Positions 55,517-64,000 of a stretch of DNA of 64,000 bases are shown here, piece after piece (position 1 is the first letter of the stretch; each line of letters begins with the position of its first letter). The position numbers and the translations under genes are program-made. The stretch lies in contig NC_077231.1 of the NCBI RefSeq assembly GCF_027887165.1, forward strand, positions 185,074,603-185,138,602, written 5' to 3'. The notes below the pieces were generated by a model. That model was not told the origin of the DNA, made no database searches, and worked only from the letters and a program-made list of their open reading frames with translations. The DNA is from Monodelphis domestica. Lineage: Eukaryota > Chordata > Mammalia > Didelphimorphia > Didelphidae.

Positions 55517-55544
55517 TTAAAAACAAACAAACAAAAAAAAAACC
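55355..55544 (+). repeat. SINE1-type SINE inside the LTR element
   Basis: GGGTGGCCCAGCGAACTGGA, GCCAGGCCCAGAAACGGGAG, AAAATCTGGCCTCCGATGCT, TTCCCAGCTATGGGGCCCTG and AGCCTAGCCTTTACTACTCT follow SINE1 in order, ending in an (AAAC)n/A-rich tail. It is far more diverged than the LTRs are from each other, so it entered the lineage before this copy inserted. It lacks the usual CCTTGGAGCCAATACAC tail. Confidence 0.8.
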
Positions 55545-57395
55545 CCAAGGAACTTTGAAGAGACTAAAGGCTATATTCTAAGGCATTTCAGACTCCAATG
55601 GTTTATAAAAAAAAATCTCTGTATTCTATTGCATTGTTTTGTTTAAGGTTTAACTTTGTGATTTTAAGTTCATATATTACTGGATTCAATATTATTCTGT
55701 GAACTGAAGGTTGATTGAATTTATTTTGAATGTACTGAGTTTTGAAATTCTGTTGTTTTCCCCCTATAACTGTGTTGAACAAATATTGTTGTGAATAAGC
55801 CCATATATGAAAAAACAGCTTTTTTCTATTTTGCTGAGGATAGATGGACTTCAGAACTGGTTATAATTGTATTAACAACCTTTGAAAATTTAATGTGCTA
55901 AATACCTCAAATGATTTGATTTTAAGGGTTTTTTAAATATGATTTTTGGAATTTTTTTTTAACAGTCTGGTTATTTTTGCCTGCCCCTACCACGAGGTAA
56001 GGCCCATTACAGTAGCTGAAGTGAAATGTATTTTATAACCCCCAACCTTCCCACATGCGAATGGAAGTTGGGCAGTTAATTTCAGGGCATTTGTACCCTT
56101 GGGAAAAGCCTCCAAAAGGAGCATCCCTTTATTTATACTCTTTAGCTCACTACTTTACTTGCACCAGAATGATATATAGATTTCTTGATTATGTTCTAAA
56201 CCCAAGATGAGTTTTACTTTGTTTAAAAAATATGTTTAAATACCAAGGTTGAAAGATTGCCACATTTGTAAAAATTGTGACAAATGTCCATCAATTCATA
56301 GGTTTTAAAAATGTCACACAGCAACTTATGTGAAATGTGAAAGTGTGTTTGTTTTGCTATTGTAATTAATTGGGCTATTGAGAATTTTGGGAATTTTGAT
56401 ATCTACATATTTGTACTACTGTATTTTTAAAGATGAAAAATTGTTAACCTTGTTCAATTCATTTGCTCACATTCTACTCACAGTGATCATGGCCAGATAC
56501 AAAGAGGAAATGGATCTCATTTTTTGGTGAGAAAGCCTTGTATTTTATATTTTCTTAACTGACACAGAGTGTCAATGGTTATAAGCTATATTTTTGAATT
56601 TTTTAAAGCTCTTTTATTATTATATTTTTCTTGCATGTGCAATATACTTTTTCAGTTTTTTAATTATTTTTTCTTTCCTTTTTATATTTGAAGCACATGT
56701 CACCAGTATTAAGATTTTCTTTAACCTTTTGATTTTCAGTGCTACAAGTTTAAGATACATTTTCTAATGCATGCCCTAAAAAGCTTGTGACTATGAAAAT
56801 GATGCCACTAATTATTTAAATAAATTATGGGACTTTGCTTAATGATTCTGTCTGATTCCAGGACAAGAGATACACACAAGAGCCATTTCATAGGGCCAAA
56901 GAAAGGCCAATCTAGGATGGATTGATGCACTTCTAGGCCAATACAAAGGTCTTGAACCTAGTGTGAAGACTCAAGGTTACTATGTTTAACATGTGTTAAG
57001 ACATAGGATTTCCTTGTATCCACACTCACCCTGAAGATACTCACAGACGAGTATCCCTGAAACCTTGGCTCCTACTTGGCTTCTATAATCTGGTCCCTTT
57101 CTTTTCTGTCTCTCATAGTGTGGTACCTTTCTGTAGTCCTGGCACTGACTGGGTAAATGCATCATTATTTAGATCATTTTGATTGGGCCCTGATTGAAGG
57201 ACCTGTTATAGATTTATTTTTCTTCTACTTTGAATTTTTACACATAAGACTTTGATAGTCTATATTTTCATCCAGAAATTTTTCTTTTCTTTTGGATTTT
57301 CTGATGTCTTTTTAATATCTCTTGCCAATTGATTCATATACCTCATACCTCAGCCATGCATCCCTAACTGATTCTGAATCTTTCAATCACCCACA
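55545..57395 (+). other. AT-rich interior of the LTR element, no ORF
   Basis: About 1.85 kb without any long frame on either strand. Not recognised as gag, pol or env; it could derive from a decayed env region or from a captured host 3' UTR. Confidence 0.45.
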
Positions 57396-57417
57396 ACACG
57401 GGGGAATGTAAAAAATA
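57396..57417 (+). other. Extra polypurine tract/LTR-edge motif
   Basis: ACACGGGGGAATGTAAAAAAT here differs by one base from the true 3' junction at 57761-57781. It lies 365 bp before the real 3' LTR. Confidence 0.7.
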
Positions 57418-57461
57418 TCATTATTTAAATTGCAAAGTTTAAATTCCTTTTGAGAAGAAGT

Positions 57462-57752
57462 TTAGGTAAAGAAGATGCTACCTCTCTGAATCCAGAACTG
57501 AACTGTTGGAGAAGCCACCATGAAGAGGCCTCCAGACCACAAGTTGCACAAAATTGAACTTTGGGTGTGGTTGATTGAACATTTATTTGTATGTATACTT
57601 TTATGCCAAAGGGGACTGCCCCCTAACGGCTTTTTGTCAATGTGTTCAGAAATTATTGGTTTTATTCTTTTTTCTCTTATCCTCACACTATTGTAATCTT
57701 TTAAGTTTATTATGTTTTTATGATCCTTTTGGGGAAAAATTAATTTTTCCAC
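57462..57752 (+). other. 3' interior segment before the polypurine tract
   Basis: Contains GGAGAAGCCACCATGAAGAG and GCCAAAGGGGACTGCCCCCT. The plus-strand frames are short; a 96-codon minus-strand frame is probably chance. The position corresponds to where a retroviral env C-terminus would end, but no motif confirms it. Confidence 0.35.
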
Positions 57753-57760
57753 AAATGATC

Positions 57761-57771
57761 ACACGGGGGGA
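57761..57771 (+). other. Polypurine tract of the LTR element
   Basis: ACACGGGGGGA immediately precedes the TG of the 3' LTR; the expected plus-strand primer site. Confidence 0.85.
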
Positions 57772-58107
57772 TGTAAAAAATAGACTCGAATACAGGACTA
57801 CAATCCCCATGAGCCTTTGCTCCACTTCCCCAGAATGCCTTGTAATCTCACCTGGGCCGAGATCGAGAAGATATTTAAGCAAAGGCTTTTGAAGGGCTCG
57901 GCTTTTTTTGGACTTCCGTTTTTGGAGCAGAGGCGTCTCTTCCATGATGTGAGGTTATTTTGTCTAGGCCTCTGGCCTAGGCACATGTTTCTTACTTGTA
58001 TATTCTTAATCTTTAACCTTTAATAAACCTCTAAAAATATATATACTCCTTGCAGAGAGTAACTAATTTCTACCTGCCTCAGTCTCCCCTAAATTTTAAT
58101 CCTTACA
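57772..58107 (+). repeat. 3' LTR (336 bp)
   Basis: Matches the 5' LTR throughout except for one extra base in the A/TA run (A5-TA4 instead of A6-TA3). AATAAA is at 58022-58027. It is followed by the GTCT target duplication. Confidence 0.95.
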
Positions 58108-58721
58108 GTCTGTAACTGTTAATTACAGTCCTTCTACTTCTGCAGTAATCTTGGCAAAATAGTTGAAAAGGCAGGGTGGGAATGGGAGAGGAAGCTAACA
58201 TACACACAATTTTTAGTCTGTTTACAAACTTCAACTTAGTTGTTAGCACTCTGTTAGATTCTTATTCAATGACCAAAGAATGGGCATACTATTGGAGGAA
58301 CTAAATCATATCAATCTTGACATTGCCACTATAAACAAAACGAACTAACTGAAAGGAGCTGTAGCTAGATGGAAGGATGGCTCACTGGTTATTCTTGGAG
58401 AGTTAAATCAAGGATTTTGCAGAGTGCAGTTTATCATATCCACAAAGGCAAAAAACAAACAAATAAAACAAAATCAAGTAAATAACATTTCATGATATAT
58501 TTTGAAATTTTATATTGCAATGATCCTGATTTGTATTTCCAAAAAGACCACCCTGAAAATAATTGCAGCCTATGTATCAACATGTGTTGTAGAATATGAA
58601 GTAGAAAAATTCTATGAAGAAGTCAGTAAAAAGTCTCCAAGTTAAATCAGTACATACTTTTGTATTTAGTGATTCCAATATGAAAATGAGAAAAGAGAAG
58701 AATGGTCAAGAATATGTGTAT

Positions 58722-58908
58722 ATATGGAGCAGCTAGGCAGCTCAGTGGATAGAGAACCAGACCTAGAAATGGGAGGTCCTGGGCTCAAATCTGGCCTCAG
58801 ACACTTCTTAGGTGTTAGACCCATTGCCTAGCCCTTACTGCTCTTCTGCTTGGAAATAATGCATAATATTAATTCTAGGATGGCAGGTAAGGGTTATAAA
58901 AAGAATAT
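58722..58908 (+). repeat. SINE1-type SINE nested in RTE
   Basis: GGAGCAGCTAGGCAGCTCAG, GTGGATAGAGAACCAGACCT, GGCTCAAATCTGGCCTCAGA, CCATTGCCTAGCCCTTACTG and GGCAGGTAAGGGTTATAAAA. An internal deletion removes part of the GTGTGACCCTGGGC segment. Confidence 0.88.
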
Positions 58909-58975
58909 ATATGTATATACATATACATGTATATAATTCTATATTATTATTATTATATTATATAACAAATATTCC
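58905..58975. repeat. TA-rich simple repeat
   Basis: ATATATATGTATATACATAT and TTATTATTATTATATTATAT following the SINE tail. Confidence 0.8.
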
Positions 58976-60109
58976 TATTTAAAATAGGAATGAGAGGAAT
59001 AAGGAACAAGAGAGACCAAAGCCATATAGATGTTATGGAAGTCTCATACCTTATTATAAATTATAAATCTTTGTTTGAGAAAATAATCAGAAGGCATAAC
59101 ATAACAAAAAATAAATCAACTTTATTTTAACAGACAACTTGCTATTGATGTGGGAGTCATTGTAGAATCAACTGACTATGTATAATAGGACTTCAGATTT
59201 GTTCAAACAAAGATCAAAAGTAGTATAAAGGGCTAAAATAAGGAAAAATTTGAGTGCTATTAAAGGAATTCTGACCTGATCTGTTTAAAATCATTATTTT
59301 TAATGGAATATGGATGTAATAAAAGACATAGCCACCAACTGTAACAACCTAGAATTATTAGTAATGTAGTAGTTTAACCAATGGAAATCAATTGATGTGA
59401 GACTAAAGAGTCCTGATAATCAAATGTTTAACTTACTTGCCAAATAGAAAGATATGACAGCCAAGAGCAGCACTGGTAAGGAACATAAATTCATTTCTAA
59501 AATTTCATGGAGGATGTCAGATTAAGAGCATTTTCACTTCATAAAACAGAGAAAATCAGAGTAGGATTAAAGTTTAAATTTGGCAAGAGATCCAATCTAA
59601 GCAGTCATCTCAAGGTTAATGAAAAGTTGAAACTGGAAAGAGTACAACAAACAGAAGAAAGATAAAAGATATACAAATATTTTATAATAAACTTCTCACC
59701 ATCAAGGACAATTAAGTCCAAGTTATTGCACTTGGCATCTCCCATCAGAGGTATGGGGCAGTGATGGTGGTGGTAGAAATGGCACTAGAAGAACAAAGAT
59801 GGGAAAAGCATCTGGATTTACCCAGTGTACAGAGAAGATTTGTACTGAAAGAAATGCAATTGTGAGCACTTTATGGGATGAATTCACAGAGTATCTGAAA
59901 CAGAAGAATATATTAAAGGCATGGGGGAAAAGTCTCAAACATTATTAATACTTCATTCCCAAAAGGCAACCACAGGAATATCAACACAATAACCATTGAC
60001 ATCTATGCCTACTTTCTAAGTGTAAAAATTAAAATTAGATCTCAATAATAAAAAAATTATATATTTTAGGAGATTTATTAAGGATCATTAGAAATAAAGA
60101 AATACAAAA

Positions 60110-60313
60110 TTTAAAAAACCATGTGCTCATGGCTGATCAGCCATTTCAAAACGCCCTTGCTTACCGTTCTTGCCTTCAAGCCCAAGAGGGCAGGACCCTC
60201 CACGTCCCCACCTAATATCCTCTGTCTATAGGAAGTACATAACGACAGGAAATCAGTGGGCTCCTGGGAAATGTAGTTCTTTTTTTTTAGGATAACAGGT
60301 TTTCAATCATACA
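60110..60313 (-). repeat. 3' LTR portion of an older ERV
   Basis: On the minus strand the LTR begins TGTATGATTGAAAACCTGTT right after a purine tract (CGGGGGGAA, 60314-60322). GAACTACATTTCCCAGGAGC at 60260-60279 resembles the ZNF143/SBS motif, as in the younger LTR. The sequence becomes unrecognisable below about 60110, so the LTR is truncated or ends there. Confidence 0.6.
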
Positions 60314-62234
60314 TTCCCCCCGATGATCAGTTGGGGTGGACTAGTCTCCCATTTAACATAATCAACTTGTACCCCTAAAAACTTTCTAACTACAGGCATA
60401 TACAATATTTCACCTTCTAAGAGAAAAACCACAATAGTTTGAGATAAGAAGGAAATAGGAGAGAAAGCAAAACCAATGTTTTGCTAGGCGCATTGACAAA
60501 AGGTCAATTAGGGGACACTCCTCTTTGGCATAAAAGTGTACATTTACAATAAATGTTCAACTCCCTTTAGTTCAATCAATTGCACTGAAAAGTTCATTCT
60601 GGATCTTTTTGATGCAGTGTAGGTTTCTGCAGGCATCTTTCTCCAAACAGTTCATTCTCTGGATTCAAGGAGTTAGTAAGTTTTTGTTCCTGAAGTTTTT
60701 CTCAAACAAAATTTTAAATCTTGGATTTTTTTTAATGAAAATACAATACAATCCTCCCTGAAGATGGTTTCATCAATACCCAGATGAACTTAAAGTGCTT
60801 GAGTTATGGGGTATATGAGTCAATTATCAAAATAAAAACCAAAAACATAAAAAGAAAAAATAAATAGAAGAAAAATTAAACTTTGGGAGAAATAAAAAAT
60901 TCAAAATCAGAATCAAAATATCAAAAACTATGTTTAATTAAATTTCAGAATAACACTAGAATAAATTCATAACAAGCCTTTGTATTAGGGTCCAGTTAAA
61001 GTAAATTTCTGTCCCACAAATCTGTTGAGAAAAAAATGCAATAATACTGTACTTACTCATTATAAGCCAGGGCTATAGGATGTTGACATACTATAAGAGA
61101 GAAAAAAAGACTAGATTTTTTATGTAAAAGGGAAGTGTCATTCCCTGGTCTAATCTTTTGTCATTTCTCAGGGATAGGGGAGTCAGAACAGCCAATTGTT
61201 AGGTACTTTGATAGAAATTGTGAACACACAAGGAGTGTGGTTCAAGGAGTCCTGTGAATAACATATGTCAAGTACCGCAACTTTGAGTCTTACACAAGGT
61301 TCAAGCCCTTTTGTATTGGCATAGAAGTTCATCAATCCCATGTGGATTGGTTCCTTTTTTGACCTGTGTGTTCTTTTTTGGCACTATTCACGTTAAGTCC
61401 TTGCTTCACTGGCATTGTAGAAATAAAGTTTGTGCTCCTTTTTGATCCCATTTCCTAGAATCAGACACAAACATTAATCATAGCCCCATAATATTTATCA
61501 ATAAATGGCAGGTTTCCATAGTCTAAAGCTTTTGGGTATGCATTTATATGCTAAGCAAATGGACATCTTAGCTTATTTTATTGCAAAAATAAAAAATAGT
61601 TAAAAGAAAATCTTCTCAATACTGGTGACATGCTTAAAATGCAAAAAATGAGAGGAAAAATAAAATACTGTATGGCACAAATAAAGTGCAACCAAATAGT
61701 ACAGATCCATCAATAGGGAAGTCTTATCATAATCAATGATCAAATACAAGCAATACAAGTAATTATTCCTTATAAATAGAGGGTACTCATTTTACATGAC
61801 TACAAAAATCCATGAGTCCCTCTCCCCAATTTTAATAGCTGTCGATGTGGTTAATAGGACTTGGAATGGTCCATCATAAGGAGATTCAGTTGACCCAGTA
61901 TGTTTGAAATTCTTTATGTACACATTATCATCTGGGTTTAAATCATGAAGTGAGAAGTCTATGGGGCCTGCTTGAACATCAGCTCCATAGTTGTGGAGTT
62001 CTTGCAATTTTGTTTGTAATTTTCTGATATATGTGGCAATGGTTGTATCTCCTCCTAACAATGAGGTATAGGCAGGGGTAAATGGTTGTGCCTGAATAGG
62101 TGGATATCCAAATAGCATCTCAAATGGAGAGATGTATAAATCATTTCTGGGTGTGCTTCTGAGATAAAATAGGGCTAAAGGTAGAATGTCAGGACATTTT
62201 AAATGAGTCTTCGTGCATAGTTCGCCAATCATAG
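60314..62234 (-). mobile_element. Internal region of a gammaretrovirus-like ERV
   Basis: Minus-strand proviral remnant running from integrase (61792-62232) through about 1.5 kb where env would lie, to a polypurine tract and LTR edge at 60313. The env interval has no long frame and is AT-rich, so it is badly decayed or replaced. The upstream part was displaced by an L1 insertion at 62235. Confidence 0.7.
61792..62232 (-). pseudogene. ERV integrase C-terminal fragment
   Basis: 146 open codons. The conserved gammaretroviral integrase text LALFYLRSTPRNDLYISPFE, then MLFGYPP, marks the end of the catalytic core; the C-terminal DNA-binding domain follows (LNPDDNVYIKNF, SPYDGPFQVLLTT, STAIKIG). The first ATG abuts the L1 tail, so it is only the first methionine after the break, not a real start. 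The N-terminal zinc domain and catalytic Asp/Glu residues are not present in this piece. Non-functional remnant, though without stops over this stretch. Confidence 0.85.
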
Positions 62235-64000
62235 TTTTTTTTTTTAAATATATTTTATTTGATCATTTCCAAGCATTATTCGTTAAAGATCATTTTCTTT
62301 TCCTCCTCCCCACCCCCCATAGCCGACGCGTAAGTCCACTGGGCATTAGATGTTTTCTTGATTTGAACCCATTGCTTTGTTGATAGTATTTGCACTAGAG
62401 TGTTCATTTAGAGTCTGTCCTCTGTCATGTCCCCTCAACCTCTGTATTCAGGCAGTTGCTTTTCCTCGGTGTTTCCACTCCCATAGTTTATCCTTTGCTT
62501 ATGAATGGTGTTTTTTTCTCCTGGATCCCTGCAAGTTGTTCAGGGACATTACACCGCCACTAATGGAGAAGTCCATTACGTTCGATTATACCACAGTGTA
62601 TTAGTCTCTGTGTACAATGTTCTCCTGGTTCTGCTCCTCTCGCTCTGCATCACTTCCTGGAGGTTGTTCCAGTCTCCATGGAACTTCTCCACTTTATTAT
62701 TCCTTTTAGCACAATAGTACTCCATCACCAACATATACCACAGTTTGTTCAGCCATTCCCCAATGGATGGGCATCCCCTCGTTTTCCAGTTTTGGGCCAC
62801 CACAAAGAGCGCAGCTATGAATATTTTTGTACAAGTCTTTTTGTCCATTATCTCTTTGGGGTACAGACCCAGCAGTGCTATGGCTGGGTCAAAGGGTAGA
62901 TATTCTTTTGTTGCCCTTTGGGCATAGTTCCAAATTGCCCTCCAGAATGGTTGGATCAATTCACAACTCCACCAGCAATTAATTAATGTCCCTACTTTGC
63001 CACATCCCCTCCAGCATTCATTACTTTCCTTTGCTGTTATGTTAGCCAATCTGCTAGGTGTGAGGTGATACCTCAGAGTTGTTTTGATTTGCATCTCTCT
63101 GATTATAAGAGATGTAGAGCACTTCTTCATGTGCTTGTTAATAGTTTTGATTTCTTTATCTGAGAACTGCCTATCCATGTCCCTTGCCCATTTATCAATT
63201 GGAGAATGGCTTGATTTTTTGTACAATTGATTTAGCTCATTATAAATATGAGTAATTAAACCTTTGTCAGAGGTTTCTATGAAGATTTTTTCCCAATTTG
63301 TTGTTTCCCTTCTGATTTTAGTTACATTGGTTTTGTTTGTACAAAAGCTTTTTAGTTTGATGTAGTCAAAATTATTTATTTTACATTTTGTGATTCTTTC
63401 TATATCTTGCTTGGTTTTAAAGCCTTTCCCCTCCCAAAGGTCTGACATGTATACTATTCTGTGTTTACCCAATTTACTTATGGTTTCCTTCTTTATGTTT
63501 AAGTCACTCACCCATTTTGAATTTATCTTGGTGTAGGGTGTGAGGTGATGATCTATTCCTAGTCTCTCCCACACTGTCTTCCAATTTTCCCAGCAGTTTT
63601 TATCGAATAGTGGATTTTTGTCCCAAAAGCTGGGATCTTTGGGTTTATCGTATACTGTCTTGCTGAGGTCGCTTTCCCCCAGTCTATTCCACTGATCTTC
63701 CTTTCTGTTTCTTAGCCAGTACCAAATTGTTTTGATGACTGCTGCTTTGTAATATAGTTTTAGGTCAGGGACTGCAAGGCCCCCATCGTATGTGTTTTTT
63801 TTCATTATTTCCCTGGGTATCCTTGATCTTTTGTTCTTCCAAATGAACTTTGTTATGGTTTTTTCTAAATCAGTGAAGAAGTATTTTGGTAGTTCAATGG
63901 GTATGGCACTAAATAGATAAATAAGTTTGGGTAGGATGGTCATTTTTATTATATTGGCTCGTCCTATCCATGAGCAGTTAATGTTTTTCCATTTGTTCAG
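62235..64000 (-). mobile_element. L1 LINE, 3' part, running off the window
   Basis: Minus-strand L1: ORF2 coding from the window edge to 62576, then a 3' UTR of about 330 bp and a poly-A tail (T-run at 62235-62245). It interrupts an ERV integrase gene. The open ORF2 and clean tail make it one of the youngest LINE copies here. The 5' side and target duplication lie outside. Confidence 0.95.
62576..64000 (-). CDS. L1 ORF2 C-terminal region (partial)
   Basis: 474 uninterrupted codons of the L1 endonuclease/reverse transcriptase; the frame is open through the window edge (LNKWKNINCSWIGRANII precedes the first internal Met). Recognisable blocks are LPKLIYLFSAIPIELP and FIWKNKRSRIP after the polymerase domain, GGLAVPDLKLYYKAAVIKT, and the C-terminal cysteine segment CWRGCGKVGTLINCWWSC. 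In L1 the last pattern is normally C-X3-C-X7-H-X4-C; here the histidine position holds Asn. Ends TNTLWYNRT, stop. The reverse-transcriptase catalytic residues lie outside the window, so competence cannot be judged. Confidence 0.93.
   Translation of the reverse strand: MNKWKNINCSWIGRANIIKMTILPKLIYLFSAIPIELPKYFFTDLEKTITKFIWKNKRSRIPREIMKKNTYDGGLAVPDLKLYYKAAVIKTIWYWLRNRKEDQWNRLGESDLSKTVYDKPKDPSFWDKNPLFDKNCWENWKTVWERLGIDHHLTPYTKINSKWVSDLNIKKETISKLGKHRIVYMSDLWEGKGFKTKQDIERITKCKINNFDYIKLKSFCTNKTNVTKIRRETTNWEKIFIETSDKGLITHIYNELNQLYKKSSHSPIDKWARDMDRQFSDKEIKTINKHMKKCSTSLIIREMQIKTTLRYHLTPSRLANITAKESNECWRGCGKVGTLINCWWSCELIQPFWRAIWNYAQRATKEYLPFDPAIALLGLYPKEIMDKKTCTKIFIAALFVVAQNWKTRGCPSIGEWLNKLWYMLVMEYYCAKRNNKVEKFHGDWNNLQEVMQSERSRTRRTLYTETNTLWYNRT

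Larger units (their letters stand above)
54338..58107 (+). mobile_element. Young non-autonomous LTR retroelement (3.77 kb)
   Basis: Complete provirus-like structure: 5' LTR, tRNA-Arg primer-binding site, 3.1 kb interior, polypurine tract, 3' LTR. The target duplication is GTCT (54334-54337 and 58108-58111); 4 bp is typical of gammaretrovirus-like (class I) elements. The LTRs appear identical except in one A/TA run, so insertion was recent. No gag, protease, reverse transcriptase or integrase frame exists, so replication needed a helper. The interior has a GC-rich block, an envelope-like signal-peptide frame joined to a SINE, and a long AT-rich stretch. It inserted into older repeat DNA. Confidence 0.93.
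58112..60060 (+). mobile_element. RTE-clade LINE remnant
   Basis: Degraded plus-strand RTE LINE. At 58543-58633 the frame reads TLKIIAAYVSTCVV, then EVEKFYEEVSKK, characteristic of the apurinic-endonuclease domain of RTE/BovB elements; at 59120-59250 further endonuclease-like text follows. Stops and shifts interrupt it and a SINE splits it at 58722-58905. It probably continues upstream of the LTR element, which then inserted into it. Related fragment: 39598-39985. Confidence 0.72.
44117..64000 (-). other. WNT2: WNT2 intron 3, partial (at least 19.9 kb)
   Basis: From the exon 4 acceptor to the window edge I find no minus-strand frame resembling the preceding Wnt exon, so the intron runs off the window. 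It is densely filled with retroelements listed separately. Confidence 0.8.

Noticed and set aside
62377..62927. Plus-strand frames of 60-75 codons over the L1
   Set aside because: Antisense shadows of L1 ORF2 and its 3' UTR.

Overview
The window is mammalian nuclear DNA, very probably from a marsupial and possibly an American opossum. It is AT-rich, has no operon-like coding, and is packed with tRNA-derived SINEs of the marsupial SINE1/MAR1 kind, MIR/L2 fossils, marsupial-type L1 and RTE LINEs, endogenous retroviruses (ERVs) and two hAT elements resembling SPIN/OposCharlie3. The species is inferred from the repeats; nothing in the sequence names it.

One protein-coding gene is supported: WNT2 on the minus strand, represented by its last two coding exons. 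Exon 5 with the stop codon is at 8792-9021 and exon 4 at 43852-44116. They share a matching phase-1 junction with consensus splice sites and are separated by a 34.8-kb intron. Exon 3 was not found up to base 64000, so intron 3 exceeds 19.8 kb. Positions 1 to about 8000 lie downstream of the gene; everything above 9021 except exon 4 is intron.

Layout. 1-8 kb: 3' flank with MIR copies, a hAT MITE with a perfect 8-bp target duplication, a twin-primed L1, a Tigger-like element, a nearly full-length 7SL pseudogene and an antisense L2-like block. 8-9 kb: WNT2 3' UTR and last exon. 9-44 kb: intron 4, with a solo LTR, a U4 snRNA pseudogene, a 1.4-kb L2 remnant, a second hAT MITE that holds a perfect 150-bp palindromic insertion, an RTE fragment and an LTR-like element whose end resembles the palindrome arms. 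44-64 kb: intron 3, with two truncated L1s carrying 13-bp target duplications, many SINEs, and a dense nest of retroelements from 51.6 kb onward.

The most unusual object is a young, non-autonomous LTR element at 54338-58107. Its two LTRs differ only in an A/TA run; it has a GTCT target duplication, a primer-binding site matching the tRNA-Arg 3' end, and no gag or pol. Inside are a GC-rich block of unknown origin and an 88-codon reading frame that joins an envelope-like signal peptide to translated SINE sequence. Next to it lie an RTE LINE, an older minus-strand gammaretrovirus-like ERV, and an L1 that inserted into that ERV's integrase and runs off the window edge.

No prokaryote-type system, CRISPR array, tRNA gene or second host gene was found. 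Repeat names come from recognising sequence by eye, so family labels are less certain than the structural facts (target duplications, tails, inverted repeats).
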